Origin: Planococcaceae bacterium UBA3370 | GTDB taxonomy: Bacteria; Bacillota; Bacilli; Bacillales_A; Planococcaceae | Assembly (NCBI GenBank): GCA_002360295.1 | Contig: DEQI01000368.1 | Span: forward strand, 1 to 6,984 | DNA length: 6,984 nt | Direction of reading: 5' to 3' | Shown: positions 1 through 5,437 of the stretch, in pieces | Position numbering within the stretch: the first letter of the stretch is position 1 | Layout of the letters: every line of letters begins with the position of its first letter | Program-made: the position numbers and the translations under genes | The notes under the pieces: generated by a model | The model's input: the letters and a program-made list of their open reading frames with translations, nothing else | What the model was told of the DNA's origin: nothing | Database searches by the model: none

Positions 1-389
1 ATTTGGAACCACCAGGAAGAATATAAATCCGCAAGACCTAATTCATAATAAAGCGTTCCGAACCAGCCATAAACATCTTTGTAATACGTTGCTTTCTCAG
101 CTTCGGTAGCAACCTGTACCGCAAATTCTTGCGGCAAGATTGTTCCAATAGAAGCTGCTATTAACGTAATGATAATTAATGAAACCCCTACTTTTACACT
201 CGAGAAAAAATTCCATACTTTATCAATAATTGATTTATTACGTGTTTTTGACCGAATGGCAATACCGTCATACCGCATGTCAACTATTTTCTTTTCTTGT
301 TCTTCTGCTGTTAAAGGACGACCACACTTTTCACACAGCTTCGTTCCTATCGGGTTTTCGTGATTACAGGCACATATGATTTTTTCCAT
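1..389 (-). CDS. resB: ResB, cytochrome c biogenesis membrane protein (N-terminal part)
   Basis: ResB works with ResC in the System II (Ccs) pathway, which carries heme across the membrane and attaches it to apocytochrome c. Only the first 129 residues are visible; the gene runs off the left edge. The N-terminus has a CxC...CxxC cysteine pattern (C6, C8, C19, C22), like a small zinc ribbon. It is followed by the segment MRYDGIAIRSKT and by WNFFSSVKVG, which leads into a hydrophobic first membrane helix at about residues 65-85. All of this matches the start of Bacillus ResB. Two ATG codons stand in tandem (392-390 and 389-387). The AGGAG at 398-402 is 8 nt from the second and 5 nt from the first, so the second is preferred. 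This ribosome-binding site overlaps the resA stop codon, so resA and resB are cotranscribed and probably translationally coupled. Confidence 0.93.
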   Translation of the reverse strand, partial: MEKIICACNHENPIGTKLCEKCGRPLTAEEQEKKIVDMRYDGIAIRSKTRNKSIIDKVWNFFSSVKVGVSLIIITLIAASIGTILPQEFAVQVATEAEKATYYKDVYGWFGTLYYELGLADLYSSWWFQ

Positions 390-400
390 CATGCAAACTC

Positions 401-934
401 CTAATCCGGCTTAATCGATTCCATATAAGAAGCGATTTGTCGTTCAGTCATTTCGCCGGTAATAATTTTTTGAACTTTTCCTTCAGGACTCACTAATATG
501 GTCGTTGGCAATGGTCTAATATTATAAGCTGTCATCACGCTTTTCGTTTTATCAATTGCGACTGGAAAATGAACATCCAGATTATTAATAAATTTTTCTA
601 CTTCAAAATTCGATTGCGCAATATTTACCGCCAAAATTTGGACACCTTTATTTTTATATACAGAATATTGACGATCCATAGCTGGCATTTCTTCTTTACA
701 AGGCTCACACCACGTTCCCCAGAAGTTTAAAAATACGCCTTGTCCTTTATAATCAGATAGTCGGTGAGTATTACCATCTAAATCAACAAGCTCAAAATCA
801 GGTGCTTGAGAACCTTCTTTTAACACTTTCACTTTGTCTTTCGTTGTCGTCGCATAGACTGTGTAAGCGATTGCTACAACTAGTAAAACTAAAATTATTC
901 CGCGAGTAAGCGATCTTTTTTGTTTTTTATCCAT
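401..934 (-). CDS. resA: ResA, membrane-anchored thiol-disulfide oxidoreductase
   Basis: ResA is an extracytoplasmic thioredoxin-like protein that reduces the CxxCH cysteines of apocytochrome c before heme attachment by ResB/ResC. The 177-residue product starts with a short basic end and one uncleaved membrane helix (about residues 12-28). A TlpA/AhpC-type thioredoxin fold follows. The active site is WCEPC (C76, C79), with Glu82 in the position of the catalytic Glu80 of B. subtilis ResA. The cis-proline loop is PLPTT (P143). Length and motifs are typical of the family, and nothing is missing. The ATG at 934 has a GAGGAGGAG ribosome-binding site at 946-954, rather far upstream (11 nt), and no better in-frame start exists. 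It is the first gene of the res operon, 8-11 nt ahead of resB, and has its own candidate promoter in the 116-nt gap after rluB. Confidence 0.95.
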   Translation of the reverse strand: MDKKQKRSLTRGIILVLLVVAIAYTVYATTTKDKVKVLKEGSQAPDFELVDLDGNTHRLSDYKGQGVFLNFWGTWCEPCKEEMPAMDRQYSVYKNKGVQILAVNIAQSNFEVEKFINNLDVHFPVAIDKTKSVMTAYNIRPLPTTILVSPEGKVQKIITGEMTERQIASYMESIKPD

Positions 935-975
935 ATACGCACATGCTCCTCCTCGAAAACGTATCCTCGAATCTT

Positions 976-984
976 ATTATATCA
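976..984 (-). promoter_or_regulatory. Extended -10 promoter of resA
   Basis: On the minus strand the sequence TGATATAAT carries a consensus -10 hexamer (TATAAT, 981-976) and the TGn extension typical of promoters that tolerate a poor -35. No good -35 hexamer lies 16-18 nt upstream; a TTGAAA is present but only 11 nt away. Transcription would start near 969, giving a leader of roughly 35 nt that contains the GAGGAGGAG ribosome-binding site. Recognised by eye, not measured. Confidence 0.6.
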
Positions 985-998
985 AAGAACGTTTTCAA
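983..998 (-). promoter_or_regulatory. cre-like site (possible CcpA operator) at the resA promoter
   Basis: The minus-strand sequence TTGAAAACGTTCTTTG is centred on CG and fits most of the catabolite-responsive element pattern (TGNAANCGNWNNCA). The left half is perfect, but the right half lacks the final CA. It lies directly upstream of, and touches, the extended -10, where a bound CcpA would block RNA polymerase. The B. subtilis resA operon is reported to be under CcpA control, which makes the reading plausible. With two mismatches it stays a candidate. Confidence 0.35.
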
Positions 999-1050
999 AC
1001 TGGCTGACACTTTTGAATGAATTATGAACATTTACACTAAGTTTGAAGTG

Positions 1051-1785
1051 TTAATTAATTTTACCAGTTTCGGCAAGTACTCGGAGAAGCTTTACTTCGT
1101 GCTTTGTTAACTCTCGATATTCACCAGGTTTTAATCCAGTTAAATCTAAGAAAGCAAAACGTTCGCGCTTTAATTTCACAACTGGCGTACCAATTGCCTC
1201 AAACATGCGGCGCACTTGGCGATTTTTCCCTTCATGAATGGTAATTTCACAAATCGCTTTTCCTGCTTGCTCATCAAAAGATGTCATACTTACTTTTGCT
1301 GGAGCTGTCTTGCCATCTTCTAGTTTTATACCGCGCTGCAGCTTTTTTAAACCTTCTATTGTAGGGACCCCTTTTACACGAGCCACATACGTTTTGTCGA
1401 TTTTGAATTTCGGGTGTGTTAATTGATAAGAAAACTCCCCATCATTCGTTAAAAGTAATAAACCTGTCGTATCATAATCTAAACGTCCGACAGGGAAAAT
1501 ACGTTGATGAACACGTTTTTTGAAAATATCGGTTACTGTTTTACGACCTTTGTCATCGGTAACGGCTGAAATATAGCCTTTCGGTTTATAAAGCAGGAAA
1601 TATACTTTATCCTCTTTTTCAAGCTTAACCCCTTCTACTTCGACTGTGTCTGAATTACTTACTTTCGTGCCAAGCTCTTTAACAACTTGACCATTCACTT
1701 TTACCTTTCCTTCAAGTATTAACTGTTCTGCTTTACGGCGTGATGCAATACCCGCGTAAGCAATGACTTTTTGTAATCTTTCCAT
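1051..1785 (-). CDS. rluB: RluB-type 23S rRNA pseudouridine synthase
   Basis: This is a RsuA/RluB-family pseudouridine synthase, which isomerises a specific uridine in 23S rRNA. The 244 residues begin with an S4 RNA-binding domain (about 1-60, with the typical RLQKVIAYAGIASRRKAE start). The catalytic domain follows. The catalytic aspartate is D103 in GRLDYDTTGLLLLTNDGE, and the late motif EGKNRQVRRM is at 185-194. The protein appears slightly longer at the C-terminus than the B. subtilis homologue, with no sign of damage. The ATG at 1785 has GAGGTGAG at 1789-1796 close upstream. The gene sits directly before resA, as in B. subtilis, but here it is preceded by a long non-coding stretch instead of spmB, so it needs its own promoter. 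I saw no convincing terminator between it and resA, so some read-through into resA is likely. Confidence 0.94.
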   Translation of the reverse strand: MERLQKVIAYAGIASRRKAEQLILEGKVKVNGQVVKELGTKVSNSDTVEVEGVKLEKEDKVYFLLYKPKGYISAVTDDKGRKTVTDIFKKRVHQRIFPVGRLDYDTTGLLLLTNDGEFSYQLTHPKFKIDKTYVARVKGVPTIEGLKKLQRGIKLEDGKTAPAKVSMTSFDEQAGKAICEITIHEGKNRQVRRMFEAIGTPVVKLKRERFAFLDLTGLKPGEYRELTKHEVKLLRVLAETGKIN

Positions 1786-1816
1786 AAGCTCACCTCATTG
1801 ATTGATTTTTTTATTT

Positions 1817-1845
1817 TTTACAAGCTGCTACAACTTCATTTTCAA
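1817..1845 (-). promoter_or_regulatory. Candidate SigA promoter of rluB
   Basis: The minus strand has TTGAAA (1845-1840, five of six matches to the -35 consensus), a spacer of exactly 17 nt, then TGTAAA (1822-1817, four of six matches to the -10). Transcription would start near 1810, about 25 nt before the rluB start codon, with the GAGGTGAG site within that leader. The region is AT-rich, so a chance match is possible. It is the best-placed candidate I found. Confidence 0.4.
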
Positions 1846-2053
1846 AATGAATCTTGCCAAACAATGTAGCGACAAAAAATAAATAACAATACGTCAATAA
1901 CTCATTTTGTTTGCCCATTCGTACGATGAAATGTTGACGAATTATTTTACATTTAGCCTAATCTGCAAATGTAATAAAAGCAATTCAAAGTGCATTACCT
2001 GTTTACTACCTATTATTTACCTTCGCTTGAATCTGTTCAAAATTATGGCATAC

Positions 2054-2076
2054 TTTCTCTTAATATTAAAGAGAAA
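2054..2076. repeat. Small perfect inverted repeat
   Basis: Eight-bp arms TTTCTCTT and AAGAGAAA flank a 7-nt AATATTA loop. Neither side has a T-run, so it does not look like a terminator. In AT-rich DNA such a palindrome can arise by chance. No function is assigned. Confidence 0.4.
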
Positions 2077-2126
2077 CAACTTAAATTAACTAGCCATCAT
2101 CCTGCAAAGCTACAATTTTGTCATAT

Positions 2127-2180
2127 TAGAAAAGCGGAAGCGACCTGTTTAGCCCCGTCAAGCGCTGGAAGGCTAGCAAA
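2127..2180. repeat. Interspersed repeat, copy 1 (54 nt)
   Basis: This unit starts TAGAAAAGCGGAAGCGACCT and is just over half G+C, in contrast to the AT-rich DNA around it. It recurs 127 nt further on (2254-2307) with 52 of 54 bases identical; the differences are at 2168/2295 and 2177/2304. It contains a short hairpin (TAGCC 2150-2154 with GGCTA 2171-2175). Its left arm AAAGCGGAA (2131-2139) has an inverted partner at 2193-2201. It resembles the GAAAAGCGGAAGCG... intergenic repeats I recall from many Bacillaceae genomes. That family assignment is from memory and not tested here. Confidence 0.85.
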
Positions 2181-2203
2181 CGAAAGCATCTTTTCCGCTT
2201 TCG
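2131..2203. repeat. Overlapping inverted repeats framing repeat copy 1
   Basis: AAAGCGGAA (2131-2139) pairs with TTCCGCTTT (2193-2201), a 9-bp stem enclosing the inner TAGCC/GGCTA hairpin. The right arm can alternatively pair with a nearer partner: CGAAAGC (2181-2187) with GCTTTCG (2197-2203), 7 bp with a 9-nt loop. The two pairings share bases 2197-2201 and exclude each other. Copy 2 lacks the right arm and cannot form the outer stem. Confidence 0.6.
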
Positions 2204-2214
2204 ATTGATAGTCT

Positions 2215-2250
2215 GAAGCGACCTCGAGGGGCTGGGCGCTGCAGCTAAAC
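2215..2250. repeat. Related partial repeat between the two full copies
   Basis: The first 10 bases, GAAGCGACCT, are identical to the corresponding part of copies 1 (2137-2146) and 2 (2264-2273), after which the sequence differs. It ends in GCTAAAC (2244-2250), the exact reverse complement of GTTTAGC in both copies (2147-2153 and 2274-2280). It also contains GGGGCT (2228-2233), the complement of AGCCCC in copy 1. It is probably a different or partly inverted member of the same family. Confidence 0.55.
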
Positions 2251-2253
2251 ATA

Positions 2254-2307
2254 TAGAAAAGCGGAAGCGACCTGTTTAGCCCCGTCAAGCGCTGAAAGGC
2301 TAGTAAA
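2254..2307. repeat. Interspersed repeat, copy 2 (54 nt)
   Basis: Direct repeat of 2127-2180 with two substitutions, in the same orientation. The inner TAGCC/GGCTA hairpin (2277-2281 with 2298-2302) is preserved. The flank beyond 2307 differs from that of copy 1, so the right half of the larger palindrome is absent. It lies about 50 nt beyond the dacB terminator, between transcription units. Confidence 0.85.
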
Positions 2308-2354
2308 TGCTGAAATGCAGATGCACATTGAGCTCACCCTTTCTTTCCCCTCAC

Positions 2355-2388
2355 ATAAAAAATGAGACAGCCTAAGCTATCTCATTTT
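2355..2388 (-). terminator. Intrinsic terminator of scpA-scpB-dacB
   Basis: On the minus strand AAAATGAGA (2388-2380) pairs with TCTCATTTT (2367-2359). The stem continues inward with TAGC/GCTG (one G-U pair) to a TTAG loop, for about 13 bp in total, and a T-run follows the stem. The dacB stop codon TGA (2384-2382) lies inside the left arm, so transcription ends almost exactly where translation ends. Confidence 0.8.
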
Positions 2389-3353
2389 CTTACAACAGGA
2401 ACAGAATAGATTGGTTTATTTTCATCATAAACATACCAAGTAGCATTTTTGGTTGCTGGATTTGTCGATAAATAAACAACATGTCTGAACGACTTCACTT
2501 CTTCTTTTGTCGCAAGTAGCTTGATCGGTTCTTTCACAATAACTTTTTCTCCAGCGACACGATACGTCCCTTTTTTGACAATTGTACGCTCCTCATAATT
2601 CTCATACACTTCATTTGCGAGAGCACTATGTACTTGCCAATCATTTGATTCATTTAATGTCACGACAACAATTTGTTTATCATCTTTTTCAAAAAAAGTA
2701 GCTAGCGTTCGTCCTGCAACTTTCGTAAAACCTGTTTTTCCAGCAATAGCCCCATTATTTTGCGTTAGTAGTTTATGTTTATTTTTCCAACTGTACTGTC
2801 CGTTATAAATGACAGTTGATGCAATTTTTTTAAACGTCTTATTTTTCATGGCAAGCTGTAGCATTCTTGCTGTGTCGTAAGCACTTGATAAATGTTCTTC
2901 ATGATGCAAACCAGATGGATTAGTAAACTTCGTGTTCGCTAACCCTGCATACAATGCCCTTTCATTCATTAAATACACAAAACCATCTATCGATCCACCT
3001 ACATGCTCTGCTAATGCATAGGCTGCATCATTTCCAGAACGAAGCATGAGCCCGTATAATAGCGTTTCTACGGTATACGTTTTACCTGCTTGTAAATAAA
3101 TAGATGAACCTTCACTAAGTGCTGCACGTTCAGATATTGTCACCACATCATTTAAATCACTATTTTCTATTACTACAAGGGCAGTCCACATTTTTGTTAA
3201 GCTGGCAATGGGGAGTTCGTCATATACGTTAGAGCCCGATAATAATCTCCCCGTTTTGGCATCTATCACTGCATATGCATGTCCTGCTGCTTGAGCGGAC
3301 TGCTGCGGGAGCATGAGTAATAATAAAACAATGACTAACAGCCATTTTTTCAA
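2382..3353 (-). CDS. dacB: DacB-type D-alanyl-D-alanine carboxypeptidase
   Basis: This peptidase S11 (low-molecular-weight penicillin-binding) enzyme removes the terminal D-alanine from peptidoglycan stem peptides. In B. subtilis DacB (PBP5*) does this in the spore cortex. A signal peptide covers about residues 1-22, with AQA as the likely cleavage site. The active-site triad is complete: S51-LT-K54, S106-G-N108 and K206-T-G208. Segments such as MLRSGNDAAYALAEHVGG and KTGFTKVAGRTLAT closely resemble B. subtilis DacB. The start is TTG at 3353 (TTG AAA AAA TGG), with AAGGAG 7 nt upstream; the next in-frame ATG would remove the signal peptide. At 323 residues it is about 60 shorter than B. subtilis DacB (382), and no C-terminal amphipathic anchor is visible. 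It lies 12 nt after scpB, with its ribosome-binding site overlapping the scpB stop. Confidence 0.88.
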   Translation of the reverse strand: MKKWLLVIVLLLLMLPQQSAQAAGHAYAVIDAKTGRLLSGSNVYDELPIASLTKMWTALVVIENSDLNDVVTISERAALSEGSSIYLQAGKTYTVETLLYGLMLRSGNDAAYALAEHVGGSIDGFVYLMNERALYAGLANTKFTNPSGLHHEEHLSSAYDTARMLQLAMKNKTFKKIASTVIYNGQYSWKNKHKLLTQNNGAIAGKTGFTKVAGRTLATFFEKDDKQIVVVTLNESNDWQVHSALANEVYENYEERTIVKKGTYRVAGEKVIVKEPIKLLATKEEVKSFRHVVYLSTNPATKNATWYVYDENKPIYSVPVVRK

Positions 3354-3365
3354 AAGTTCACTCCT

Positions 3366-3950
3366 TTATTCATTAAATACTTCTTGGAATTTCGTTAAAA
3401 ATAAATCGGTTTCTTGTTCTTCCTCTACATGATCTATTTCTGGTAATGGAGGTAATTCACTAATATCTTTTAGTCCAAAATAATTTAAAAATTCTTTTGT
3501 TGTACCATACAAAATAGCTCTACCCGTTCCCTCAACACGTCCAACTTCCTGAATTAACGCTCGAGAAACTAATGTTTGAATCGGTTTTTCACTTTTAACC
3601 CCCCGTAAATCTTCTACTTCAATACGCGTAATAGGTTGTTTATACGCAATAATGGCTAGCACTTCAATAGAAGCTGCTGTTAATACTTGGTTAGTCGGAT
3701 TTTCAACTAATTTTTTGATTGTTTCTGCCATTTCTGGTTTTGTTGTTAATTGGTATGAGCCAGCAAGCTGTTTTAAGGTAATACTACATGCTTCATTTTC
3801 ATTATATTGCGTTTCAAGCTCACTTAGTCCTGCTTCGATATCCATAATATCAACTTCTAAATATTGTGAAAGCTGTTTGGCAGTCATTCCTTCGTCACCT
3901 ACGACAAATAACAGTGCCTCAATTTTACTCATCAAATTCTTCGAGTTCAT
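3366..3950 (-). CDS. scpB: ScpB, segregation and condensation protein B
   Basis: ScpB is the winged-helix (kite) subunit that dimerises and binds ScpA, forming the SMC-ScpAB condensin that compacts and separates chromosomes. The 194-residue length is normal (197 in B. subtilis). Recognisable segments are IEALLFVVGDEGMT near the N-terminus, VLAIIAYKQPITRIEVEDLRGVKS in the middle and GRAILYGTTKEFLNYFGL further on, followed by ELPPLPE and an acidic tail. The ATG at 3950 has a strong AAAGGAGG 9 nt upstream; the in-frame ATG at residue 7 (3932) has no good site. The gene overlaps the scpA end by 26 nt, so translational coupling is likely and fits the need for fixed subunit amounts. Confidence 0.95.
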   Translation of the reverse strand: MNSKNLMSKIEALLFVVGDEGMTAKQLSQYLEVDIMDIEAGLSELETQYNENEACSITLKQLAGSYQLTTKPEMAETIKKLVENPTNQVLTAASIEVLAIIAYKQPITRIEVEDLRGVKSEKPIQTLVSRALIQEVGRVEGTGRAILYGTTKEFLNYFGLKDISELPPLPEIDHVEEEQETDLFLTKFQEVFNE

Positions 3951-4701
3951 CGCCTATGTCCTCCTTTTGTAAAAGTACTGTAAAATCTTCGAAGTTCCGC
4001 TCTTGTTCTACAAAAATAACTTGGCGCTTCATTAGCTCGAGTAAAGATAAAAATGTTACGATTAACGTCGGTTTATCATCATAAGGGAATAGTACAGAAA
4101 ATTTTGCACGTCCACCTGAATTTTTCAGAGAGTCAACTACTACTAACATCTGATCTTTTATCGAAATTTCCTGACGAGCTATACGTGTTTGTAATGGTTT
4201 TTTTAATTGCTTTCGACGTAACAGTTTTTGAAAAGCGCTGAGCATATCATAAACATTTACATTCGCGTCAAATAAGGCTAGCTGTTCATCCGGCATATAC
4301 TCCGATAAATCAGTAGGCGGTCGTGTATATACTTGAGCCCGGTCTGCTTCTAGTGATTGTAATTCTACTGCAGCCTCTTTATATTTTTTATATTCTATTA
4401 ATCGTGTTACGAGTTCTTCACGTGGATCGGGTGCATCAATTTCAATTTCAGCATCATCCATTTCACCTTCATGGATCGGCAGGAGCATTCTACTTTTAAT
4501 AGCAAGTAGGGTTGCGGCCATTACTAAATATTCACTTGCCTCATTCAGCTCAAGTACTTGCATGGCATGAATATGGTTTATGTACTGCGCTGTAAGCTCT
4601 GCCATAGGAATATCATATATATCTATTTCTAATCGATTAATTAAATGCAATAATAAGTCGAGTGGTCCGGAAAAAGCATCTAATTTTACTTCATAGGACA
4701 T
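3925..4701 (-). CDS. scpA: ScpA, kleisin subunit of the SMC condensin
   Basis: ScpA is the kleisin that bridges the SMC heads and binds ScpB. With the start chosen here the protein has 258 residues. The N-terminal part, FSGPLDLLLHLINRLEIDIYDIP, followed by ASEYLVMAATLLAIKSRMLLP, is the SMC-neck-binding region and is close to B. subtilis ScpA. An acidic linker precedes DPREELVTRLIEYKKYKEAA, and the C-terminal winged-helix portion contains LFPYDDKPTLIVTFLSLLELMK. A longer frame starts at 4719, but AGGTGG (4709-4714) is well spaced for the ATG at 4701 and the earlier ATG has no such site. MSYEVKLDAF also aligns with the B. subtilis start MQYQVKIDTF. It is the first gene of scpA-scpB-dacB, divergent from ypuF. 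Confidence 0.95.
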   Translation of the reverse strand: MSYEVKLDAFSGPLDLLLHLINRLEIDIYDIPMAELTAQYINHIHAMQVLELNEASEYLVMAATLLAIKSRMLLPIHEGEMDDAEIEIDAPDPREELVTRLIEYKKYKEAAVELQSLEADRAQVYTRPPTDLSEYMPDEQLALFDANVNVYDMLSAFQKLLRRKQLKKPLQTRIARQEISIKDQMLVVVDSLKNSGGRAKFSVLFPYDDKPTLIVTFLSLLELMKRQVIFVEQERNFEDFTVLLQKEDIGDELEEFDE

Positions 4702-4834
4702 AATTCTACCACCTGTCATTTCTTGTAGAGATTCTTAATATTATTTTATATAGGTTCATTACCAAAAGTCTTGGTTGCTATATAATATTTATATAATTAT
4801 TTAACGTTATTAGTATATAGGAAAGGTGATAGCA
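4702..4834. promoter_or_regulatory. Divergent promoter region of scpA and ypuF
   Basis: This 133-nt, very AT-rich spacer separates two genes that point away from each other, so it must carry both promoters. On the plus strand two consensus -10 hexamers (TATAAT at 4781-4786 and 4792-4797) lie upstream of ypuF; their -35 elements are weak. A TTGGTT at 4771-4776 is 15 nt from the second hexamer. On the minus strand, TATA-rich sequence around 4745-4760 is the likely place for the scpA -10, but I cannot single out one promoter. Confidence 0.5.
4761..4775. promoter_or_regulatory. Dyad ACCAA-N5-TTGGT, possible operator
   Basis: A perfect 5-bp inverted repeat with a 5-nt centre lies in the -35 area of the plus-strand ypuF promoter and upstream of scpA on the other strand. 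The position would suit a regulator acting on one or both genes. The arms are short and I recognise no specific regulator. Confidence 0.25.
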
Positions 4835-5356
4835 ATGCACCCATCGTTTCATCCCTTATTTATCCGTTTTTGTACATACTTCAATGGCAATCAAGATTAT
4901 TTTGAATGTCATGAGGTGTTAGAAGAATATTGGAAAAAAATAGCGCCTGGTGACAAAGAACACCCACTTGTCGGCTTCGTACAGCTCGCTACTGCAATGT
5001 ATCATTGGCGACGCGGAAATGTCAAAGGAGCTTCACGTACTTTATCCAAAGCGCTCACATTATTCAACAAAAATAGAACTAGCCCCTTTTTTGACAACAT
5101 CGATATGCGAGCATTATATGAAAATATGGGGCTCATCATGCAAAAAATCAAAGAGGCAGAACCATTTTCTCCATTTCAGCTAGTGATAACAAATAATCAA
5201 TTACAAACGGTGGTGGCTCGTGAAATACAAAACCTACCCAAATTCGATATAGCTTTTCTAACGGATAAGCATATGCTTCGAGACCGAAGTGAGATTATTG
5301 CAGAACGGGAAATGAAAATAAAAATGAAACGAACAAAAAAAGGAGGAGCGGAATAA
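4835..5356 (+). CDS. ypuF: DUF309 family protein (YpuF-like)
   Basis: A DUF309 protein of unknown biochemical role. The 173 residues include the family signature DYFECHEVLEEYW (about 21-33), then HPLVGFVQLATAMYHWRRGN and a helical middle part. The C-terminus is strongly basic (MKIKMKRTKKGG). It looks cytoplasmic, with no signal peptide or membrane segment. The ATG at 4835 follows AAAGGTGA (4822-4829) at normal spacing; the in-frame GTG at 4826 lies inside that site and is rejected. In B. subtilis ypuF is read in the same direction as scpA and directly before it; here it is divergent from scpA and convergent with ribT. A strong Shine-Dalgarno sequence (AAGGAGG, 5340-5346) lies inside its last codons with no start codon at useful distance behind it. 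Confidence 0.9.
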   Translation: MHPSFHPLFIRFCTYFNGNQDYFECHEVLEEYWKKIAPGDKEHPLVGFVQLATAMYHWRRGNVKGASRTLSKALTLFNKNRTSPFFDNIDMRALYENMGLIMQKIKEAEPFSPFQLVITNNQLQTVVAREIQNLPKFDIAFLTDKHMLRDRSEIIAEREMKIKMKRTKKGGAE

Positions 5357-5399
5357 CAATTTACTCCGCCCCTGTCACTACATTATTTTAATAATAAAT

Positions 5400-5429
5400 G
5401 TAGACAAAGTCTTGATTAACTTTGTCTAC
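5400..5429. terminator. Hairpin between convergent ypuF and ribT
   Basis: GTAGACAAAGT (5400-5410) and ACTTTGTCTAC (5419-5429) form a perfect 11-bp stem with an 8-nt loop. It lies between the stop of ypuF (5356) and the stop of ribT (5438). On the minus strand the stem is followed by ATTTATTATT, a moderately T-rich tail that could end ribT transcription. On the plus strand it is followed by TGAAAAAATT, so it is a poorer terminator for ypuF. A shared terminator is likely on position, but its efficiency is uncertain. Confidence 0.6.
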
Positions 5430-5437
5430 TGAAAAAA

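Larger units (their letters stand above)
1786..2381. other. 596-nt gene-free stretch between dacB and rluB
   Basis: No supported gene on either strand; short plus-strand open frames here (1907-2089, 1990-2208) lack ribosome-binding sites and any recognisable protein. The right part (about 2127-2388) holds the dacB terminator and the GC-rich repeat cluster listed separately. The left part (about 1786-2120) is AT-rich and holds the candidate rluB promoter and one small palindrome (2054-2076). In B. subtilis this position is taken by spmA and spmB, and I find no remnant of either here. Confidence 0.7.

Noticed and set aside
169..363. 64-codon plus-strand open frame
   Set aside because: It lies antisense to the clearly coding resB N-terminus, has no ribosome-binding site and shows no recognisable protein features.
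1034..1051. Hairpin ACACT/AGTGT after rluB as a terminator
   Set aside because: The stem is only 5 bp and no T-run follows on the minus strand, so it does not qualify as an intrinsic terminator.
1907..2208. Two overlapping plus-strand open frames in the gene-free stretch
   Set aside because: No ribosome-binding site, no protein resemblance, and the second runs through the repeat copy; the AT-rich DNA explains the frames.
2127..2307. CRISPR array suggested by repeated units
   Set aside because: Only two full units, 127 nt apart, with unequal and partly related spacer sequence and no cas genes; this is an interspersed repeat cluster.
3652..4241. Plus-strand open frames opposite scpB and scpA
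   Set aside because: They are antisense shadows of two well-conserved genes, without start signals.
4702..4719. Longer scpA start (six more residues, ATG at 4719)
   Set aside because: No ribosome-binding site precedes it, while AGGTGG is well placed for the ATG at 4701, whose product aligns with the known ScpA start.
4826..4834. GTG start for ypuF at 4826
   Set aside because: This codon is part of the AAAGGTGA ribosome-binding site that serves the ATG at 4835.
5348..5369. Stem GCGGAATAA/TTACTCCGC as ypuF terminator
   Set aside because: It has one mismatch and is followed by CCCTGTCAC without a T-run; the hairpin at 5400-5429 is the better candidate.
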